DNA from: Smithella sp. UBA2180
Lineage (GTDB): Bacteria > Desulfobacterota > Syntrophia > Syntrophales > Smithellaceae
Length of the DNA: 7,903 bases
Direction: 5' to 3'
Assembly (NCBI GenBank): GCA_002327415.1
Contig: DCVU01000047.1
Span: 1 to 7,903 of the forward strand
A program made the translations under genes and the position numbers. Below the pieces are notes generated by a model that was not told the origin of the DNA, did no database searches, and was given only the letters and a program-made list of their open reading frames with translations. The stretch's first letter is position 1; each line of letters starts with the position of its first letter. Positions 4,272 through 7,903 of the stretch are shown here, piece by piece.

Positions 4272-6413
4272 ATGAAAGAGAAAAGCTGTCAGCCAAAAGA
4301 AAAGAAAAATCGAAAACGCAGCGAAAGTATATGGGCCAAGGAAGTTTTCAGCAACGGCCAGCAGTCCCTCAAAAGCATTATTGGAACATCTCCCATTCCC
4401 GCGTTTATCATCGGCAAAGATCATCTGATAATTTACTGGAATAAAGCTCTGGAAGAATTAAGCGGAATCAAGGCCAAAGAGGTAGTCGGCACCGGACAGC
4501 ACTGGCGGGCGTTTTATAGTACGGCAAGACCTTGTATGGCAGACTTGCTTGTTGATAGATATCAGAAAAAGATTCCTCAGTGGTATCCCGGCAAATACAT
4601 CAAATCAAAATTAATCGCCGGAGCTTATGAGGCGACCGATTTTTTCCCGGAGCTTGGTAAAAGGGGAAGGTGGTTGCGCTTTACCGCGGCTGTTATCCGT
4701 AATTCCAAGGGCACTGTCATCGGAGCGGTGGAAACGCTCGAAGATATAACCCAGGCGAAAAGAGCGGAAGAAGCTTTGTTGAAAGCTCATGAAGAGCTGG
4801 AAATCAAAGTAAAGGAACGCACACATAAACTGACAAAAGCCAATAAGGCCCTAAAGGAAACAACAGATCATCTATCTCTGATTCTGGAATTTCTTCCCAT
4901 TGTTTCCTATACCTGTAATGCCGATGAAAAATTGACAATCACTTTTGTCAGCAACCGCGTCAAAGAAATCACCGGATACACGCCTGCCCAATTTACGGAT
5001 AATCATCTTTTCTGGCAGGAGCACATCCATCCTGAAGATATGGAGCAGGTTCTTAAAAAATTAAAATCGGCCACGAAGAAAGGAAATTACAAATTTGAAT
5101 ACCGTTTCCAGACGGCGGATGGTTCTTATCGCTGGATTTCCGATCACCGCCGACTGATAACGCCCGGCAATCGTTTCCGAAGTTACATGGTTGGAGCATG
5201 GCAGGATATAACGGAAGATAAAAGAATCCGGCAGGAGGGGGAATTCCATCTGCAGCAGATGATTCAATCCCATAAATTAAAAGCACTAGGTGAAGTTGTG
5301 ACTGGCGTTGCTCACGAAATAAACAATCCGGTCAGTTTTATCGCCAACAACATTACCATGCTGGAGGAGATGTGGAATGCCGTTGAACCGATTCTGGCCA
5401 GCGATGGGGCCTCCCATCCGGCTTGGAGTGACAAGGGTATCGGTTATGTGGAAGTCTGCACGAACATGAAAGAAATCATAGAGGAGTTCAAAATTGCTTC
5501 TCAGCGCATTAAACGTGTCATCGCGGGATTGAAAGAATTTGCCCGCACGGATGAAGCAGTGCAAAAGAAACCGGTTAAAATTGAAGAAGTCATTCATGGA
5601 GTAATGGTTATTGTCGGCGCTCAGGTTCGCAAAACCGTTTCCCGCATTGATCTGTACATAGACAGCAATCTGCCGCCCATTCAGGGGCATTTTCAGAAAC
5701 TCGAGCAGGTAATTGCTAACCTGTTGATTAACGCGCATCAATCAATTACGCCCGAGCGCAAAGGGAAAATAATTATAACAGCCAGAAGTATTGAAAGATT
5801 AAATGCGATTCTGATTGAAATTGAAGATAACGGAATCGGCATGAAAAAAGAAGTTATGGATCATATTTTTCAACCTTTCTTTACTACTCGCCGGGATTTG
5901 GAAGGAACGGGACTGGGGCTTTCCATATCTTACGGACTGATCAAAGAGCATCATGGAATAATAGGAGTCCTTTCCCGGCCCGATATAGGCAGCAAGTTTA
6001 CCATTTATCTTCCGCTTGATGCTAGAACACTGATAAATATTCGTCCGGCCATACTATGCTGTGACAGAGACGCCTCATATCTGAATGAAATAAAAATGAG
6101 CTTTGTTGATGTTATTGACTGGGACTGCGGCTCTGAAAAAACCGGTGAAGATATAGTAGCTTATCTGGAAACGTATCCCGAAGTGGATATTGTTATCTCG
6201 GAAATTAATCTGCCTTCAATCAATGGTTGGGAACTTTCCAGAAAAATCAAGGAGCGCTTTCCGCTTTTACCCGTGATACTTTATTCTTCCGATCCAGTAA
6301 GCCTCAAGCAGGAAGGCAAGATTGCGGTTAAGCCTGATTACTTACTTAAAAAACCTTTCAGCATATCTCATTTACAAAGTATAATTCGTGAAACGGGAAG
6401 GCAGAGATTATGA
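4272..6413 (+). CDS. Soluble hybrid sensor histidine kinase (PAS-PAS-HisKA-HATPase-pseudoreceiver)
   Basis: Protein of 713 aa without membrane segments, so a cytoplasmic sensor. The order is: a basic N-terminus; PAS 1 (about 32-163) containing STARPCMADLLVD; a coiled coil (about 160-205); PAS 2 with its C-terminal PAC part (about 203-318, EYRFQTADGSYRWISD); HisKA with GVAHEINNP and phospho-acceptor H348; and an ATPase domain with N-box N483/N487, G1 DNGIGM (519-524) and G2 GTGLGLS (545-551). A C-terminal receiver-like domain (about 590-708) ends the protein. In it the phospho-acceptor Asp is replaced by E644 (VISEINLP), and one acidic-pocket residue is R599, while K694 is kept, so it is probably a pseudo-receiver. 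The AHEINNP motif is usual for NtrB-like kinases that pair with sigma-54 regulators, as here: the next gene overlaps by 4 bp. The ATG at 4272 has a weak ribosome site; the ligand is unknown. Confidence 0.92.
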   Translation: MKEKSCQPKEKKNRKRSESIWAKEVFSNGQQSLKSIIGTSPIPAFIIGKDHLIIYWNKALEELSGIKAKEVVGTGQHWRAFYSTARPCMADLLVDRYQKKIPQWYPGKYIKSKLIAGAYEATDFFPELGKRGRWLRFTAAVIRNSKGTVIGAVETLEDITQAKRAEEALLKAHEELEIKVKERTHKLTKANKALKETTDHLSLILEFLPIVSYTCNADEKLTITFVSNRVKEITGYTPAQFTDNHLFWQEHIHPEDMEQVLKKLKSATKKGNYKFEYRFQTADGSYRWISDHRRLITPGNRFRSYMVGAWQDITEDKRIRQEGEFHLQQMIQSHKLKALGEVVTGVAHEINNPVSFIANNITMLEEMWNAVEPILASDGASHPAWSDKGIGYVEVCTNMKEIIEEFKIASQRIKRVIAGLKEFARTDEAVQKKPVKIEEVIHGVMVIVGAQVRKTVSRIDLYIDSNLPPIQGHFQKLEQVIANLLINAHQSITPERKGKIIITARSIERLNAILIEIEDNGIGMKKEVMDHIFQPFFTTRRDLEGTGLGLSISYGLIKEHHGIIGVLSRPDIGSKFTIYLPLDARTLINIRPAILCCDRDASYLNEIKMSFVDVIDWDCGSEKTGEDIVAYLETYPEVDIVISEINLPSINGWELSRKIKERFPLLPVILYSSDPVSLKQEGKIAVKPDYLLKKPFSISHLQSIIRETGRQRL
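6396..6401 (+). promoter_or_regulatory. Internal Shine-Dalgarno site of the response regulator
   Basis: GGAAGG inside the end of the kinase gene lies 8 nt before the regulator ATG at 6410. Together with the ATGA overlap it indicates coupled translation of kinase and regulator. Confidence 0.6.
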
Positions 6414-7777
6414 GAATTTTGATTGTTGATGATGAAGAGGTCGCCCTGAATTCCATAAAGCGTCTTTTAAAATGGCGGGGCATAAGGAATGTGGATATTT
6501 GTAATAATGGCAAAGATGCCATTGCCAGAATTAAAGAAACAGATTTTGATATTGTGCTTCTTGATCTGTTGATGCCGGAAATTGACGGTTTGCAGATTCT
6601 GGAATCGACAAAACCATATCGTCCTCACACGGAATTCATAATTCTTACGGCAATTGATGATATTCCCACCACGGTTAAGGCGATTCGTCTGGGCGCCTAT
6701 GATTATCTGGTCAAGCCTGTGGAAAATGACCTGCTTTTTCTGGCCATAAAAAGAGCTTATGAACACAGGGGACTGCTTATCGGTTTATCAACGACAGCCG
6801 GAAATAATAAAAGTAAGGTTCCCAGTCCTTTTTCGGGGATTGTCACTCAGTGTCCGCAGATATGTTCCATATTATCATATGCTCAAGTTATGGCCGGAGG
6901 CGGTAATCCGATAATGATTACCGGAGAATCGGGGACAGGTAAGGAACTTGTAGCCAGAGGTATTCATCAAGCGGGCCCGATGCCTCATGGTCCTTTCATC
7001 GCCGTTAATGTCAGCGCTATTCCGGCCACGATGTTTGAAAGCCAATTCTTCGGTCATGCCAAAGGAGCGTTTACCGGCGCGGAGGCGCCGCACCGGGGCT
7101 ATTTCGAACAGGCGGATGGAGGAACTCTGTTTCTTGACGAAATCGGGGAATTGCCGCTTGGTCTCCAGACAAAACTACTGCGAGTGCTCGAAGAAAAATC
7201 TTTTTATCCTCTCGGCTCTTCAAAACCGGTGTGGGTTGATGTGAGAGTTATATCTGCTTCCAACAAAGATATTGAGCATGCCTGTCAGGAGGGCAACTTC
7301 AGGCTGGATCTGCTCTACCGGCTTAAATCGGTTCATATCCATTTGCCGCCCCTGCGCGAAAGAACAGGAGATATTCCATTGCTCGCGCTCCACTTTATGC
7401 GTAAGTCCTGTCATAATCACAAAAAAGAAGTTACCGGTTTCAGCCCTGAAGCGATGGATTTGTTAAATGGCAGAAATTATCCCGGTAACATCCGGGAATT
7501 GGCTCAAATTATTGAAAACGCGGTGCTGCTGACAGATTCCAATATGATTTTACCTTCTCATCTGGGAATGACATCAACCAATCAATCTACTTTATCGCGC
7601 CAGTTATGCACATTAAAAGAAAACGATGAAGCGCAGCTGGTTTATGTTTTAAAAAATGTCAATGGTGATCGCGGCAAGGCCGCGCAGATTCTTGGTATAA
7701 CCGTAAGACAACTTCAGAGAAAAATTGCCGCGATGAAAAAAAATCCTCAGTGGGAATCGGTTCTCGGCGATATTTAA
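6410..7777 (+). CDS. NtrC-family sigma-54-dependent response regulator
   Basis: Protein of 455 aa with the full three-domain NtrC plan. The receiver (1-120) has D7-D8, phospho-acceptor D52 in LLDLLMP, T80 and K102, all intact. The central AAA+ domain (about 140-375) has Walker A GESGTGKE (172-179), the sigma-54 contact loop GAFTGA (219-224), Walker B GGTLFLDEIGE (237-247), the arginine region FRLDLLYRL (297-305) and NYPGNIREL (356-364). The C-terminus has a Fis-type helix-turn-helix, AAQILGITVRQLQRKI (424-439). It should use ATP hydrolysis to open sigma-54 promoters when phosphorylated, most likely by the kinase encoded just upstream. I saw no convincing -24/-12 promoter inside the window, so its targets are probably elsewhere. 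The length is typical for the family, and the gene is followed by extragenic hairpins. Confidence 0.95.
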   Translation: MRILIVDDEEVALNSIKRLLKWRGIRNVDICNNGKDAIARIKETDFDIVLLDLLMPEIDGLQILESTKPYRPHTEFIILTAIDDIPTTVKAIRLGAYDYLVKPVENDLLFLAIKRAYEHRGLLIGLSTTAGNNKSKVPSPFSGIVTQCPQICSILSYAQVMAGGGNPIMITGESGTGKELVARGIHQAGPMPHGPFIAVNVSAIPATMFESQFFGHAKGAFTGAEAPHRGYFEQADGGTLFLDEIGELPLGLQTKLLRVLEEKSFYPLGSSKPVWVDVRVISASNKDIEHACQEGNFRLDLLYRLKSVHIHLPPLRERTGDIPLLALHFMRKSCHNHKKEVTGFSPEAMDLLNGRNYPGNIRELAQIIENAVLLTDSNMILPSHLGMTSTNQSTLSRQLCTLKENDEAQLVYVLKNVNGDRGKAAQILGITVRQLQRKIAAMKKNPQWESVLGDI

Positions 7778-7818
7778 GTCGTTGTGAGTGACATAGCAGT
7801 CCACCTTTATCATTGCGT

Positions 7819-7836
7819 GTCCCGACTTGTCGGGAC
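7819..7836. repeat. Extragenic hairpin 1 (CCCGA/TCGGG type), possible terminator
   Basis: GTCCCGA (7819-7825) pairs with TCGGGAC (7830-7836) around CTTG, a 7-bp GC-rich stem 41 nt after the regulator stop. Flanking TGC/GCA can add pairs past a 2-nt bulge. The second copy of the same core follows 18 bp later, so this is better read as a repetitive extragenic palindrome that may also terminate transcription. Confidence 0.55.
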
Positions 7837-7853
7837 GCAGTAATCTCTTTGTC

Positions 7854-7874
7854 ATTCCCGACTCGATCGGGAAT
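7854..7874. repeat. Extragenic hairpin 2 (ATTCCCGA/TCGGGAAT)
   Basis: ATTCCCGA (7854-7861) pairs perfectly with TCGGGAAT (7867-7874) around CTCGA. The flanks (GTCATTCCCG and GGGAATCCA) follow the widespread extragenic repeat style in which CATTCCCG and CGGGAATCC face each other. It shares the CCCGA/TCGGG core with the hairpin at 7819-7836. Confidence 0.6.
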
Positions 7875-7881
7875 CCATTTC

Positions 7882-7902
7882 TTCACTATTCACCATTCAC
7901 TT
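7882..7902. repeat. Three copies of a 7-bp tandem repeat at the window edge
   Basis: TTCACTA, TTCACCA and TTCACTT follow each other without gaps (consensus TTCACYA). The array may continue beyond the window. Such heptamer runs often sit beside extragenic palindromes in intergenic regions. Confidence 0.45.
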
Positions 7903-7903
7903 T

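Noticed and set aside
5286..5741. 151-codon open frame on the minus strand inside the kinase gene
   Set aside because: It is a shadow of the HisKA/ATPase coding sequence; the plus-strand product has all the expected motifs.
7649..7886. Minus-strand open frames at the right end
   Set aside because: They read through the extragenic palindromes and the end of the regulator gene; repeat-derived translations of this type are not genes.

Overview
The window reads as a chromosomal segment of an anaerobic, selenium-using bacterium. The gene types (YedF, a DUF3343 protein, a C-GCAxxG-C-C redox protein, an EF2568-type class V aminotransferase, an NtrC-type two-component pair) and the moderate base composition fit Desulfobacterota, perhaps a Syntrophus- or Smithella-like lineage. 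That placement is inference from gene style; no phylogenetic marker is present. All supported genes lie on the + strand.

Positions 1-2042 form a selenium/sulfur-handling block: yedF (TusA-like plus DsrE-like domains), a translationally coupled DUF3343 putative Se/S carrier, a selenocysteine tRNA gene (selC-like, anticodon TCA) with several non-canonical features, a C-GCAxxG-C-C redox protein and an exported rhodanese. An 11-bp perfect inverted repeat at 2067-2106 may end this unit. Positions 2156-3898 hold a small secreted protein of unknown function and a class V aminotransferase of the cysteine desulfurase / selenocysteine lyase-like group, a family known to co-occur with selenophosphate metabolism. 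A plausible reading is that the aminotransferase releases S or Se from Cys or Sec, that YedF, the DUF3343 protein and possibly the rhodanese carry the chalcogen, and that the tRNA serves Sec insertion. No selD, selA or selB lies inside the window, and no convincing Sec-encoding TGA was found.

Positions 3899-4271 are non-coding and structured: three substantial hairpins in tandem and a weaker fourth, then a promoter with perfect consensus hexamers (TTGACA, 18 bp, TATAAT) surrounded by a repeated GACTCAT-like word, then a leader of about 115 nt.

Positions 4272-7777 encode a two-gene signalling operon with a 4-bp ATGA overlap. The first gene is a soluble hybrid histidine kinase (PAS-PAS-HisKA-HATPase-receiver) whose receiver has lost its phospho-acceptor Asp (Glu instead). 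The second is an NtrC-family sigma-54-dependent response regulator with all key residues intact. The last 125 bp contain two related extragenic hairpins (CCCGA/TCGGG type) and the start of a 7-bp tandem repeat.
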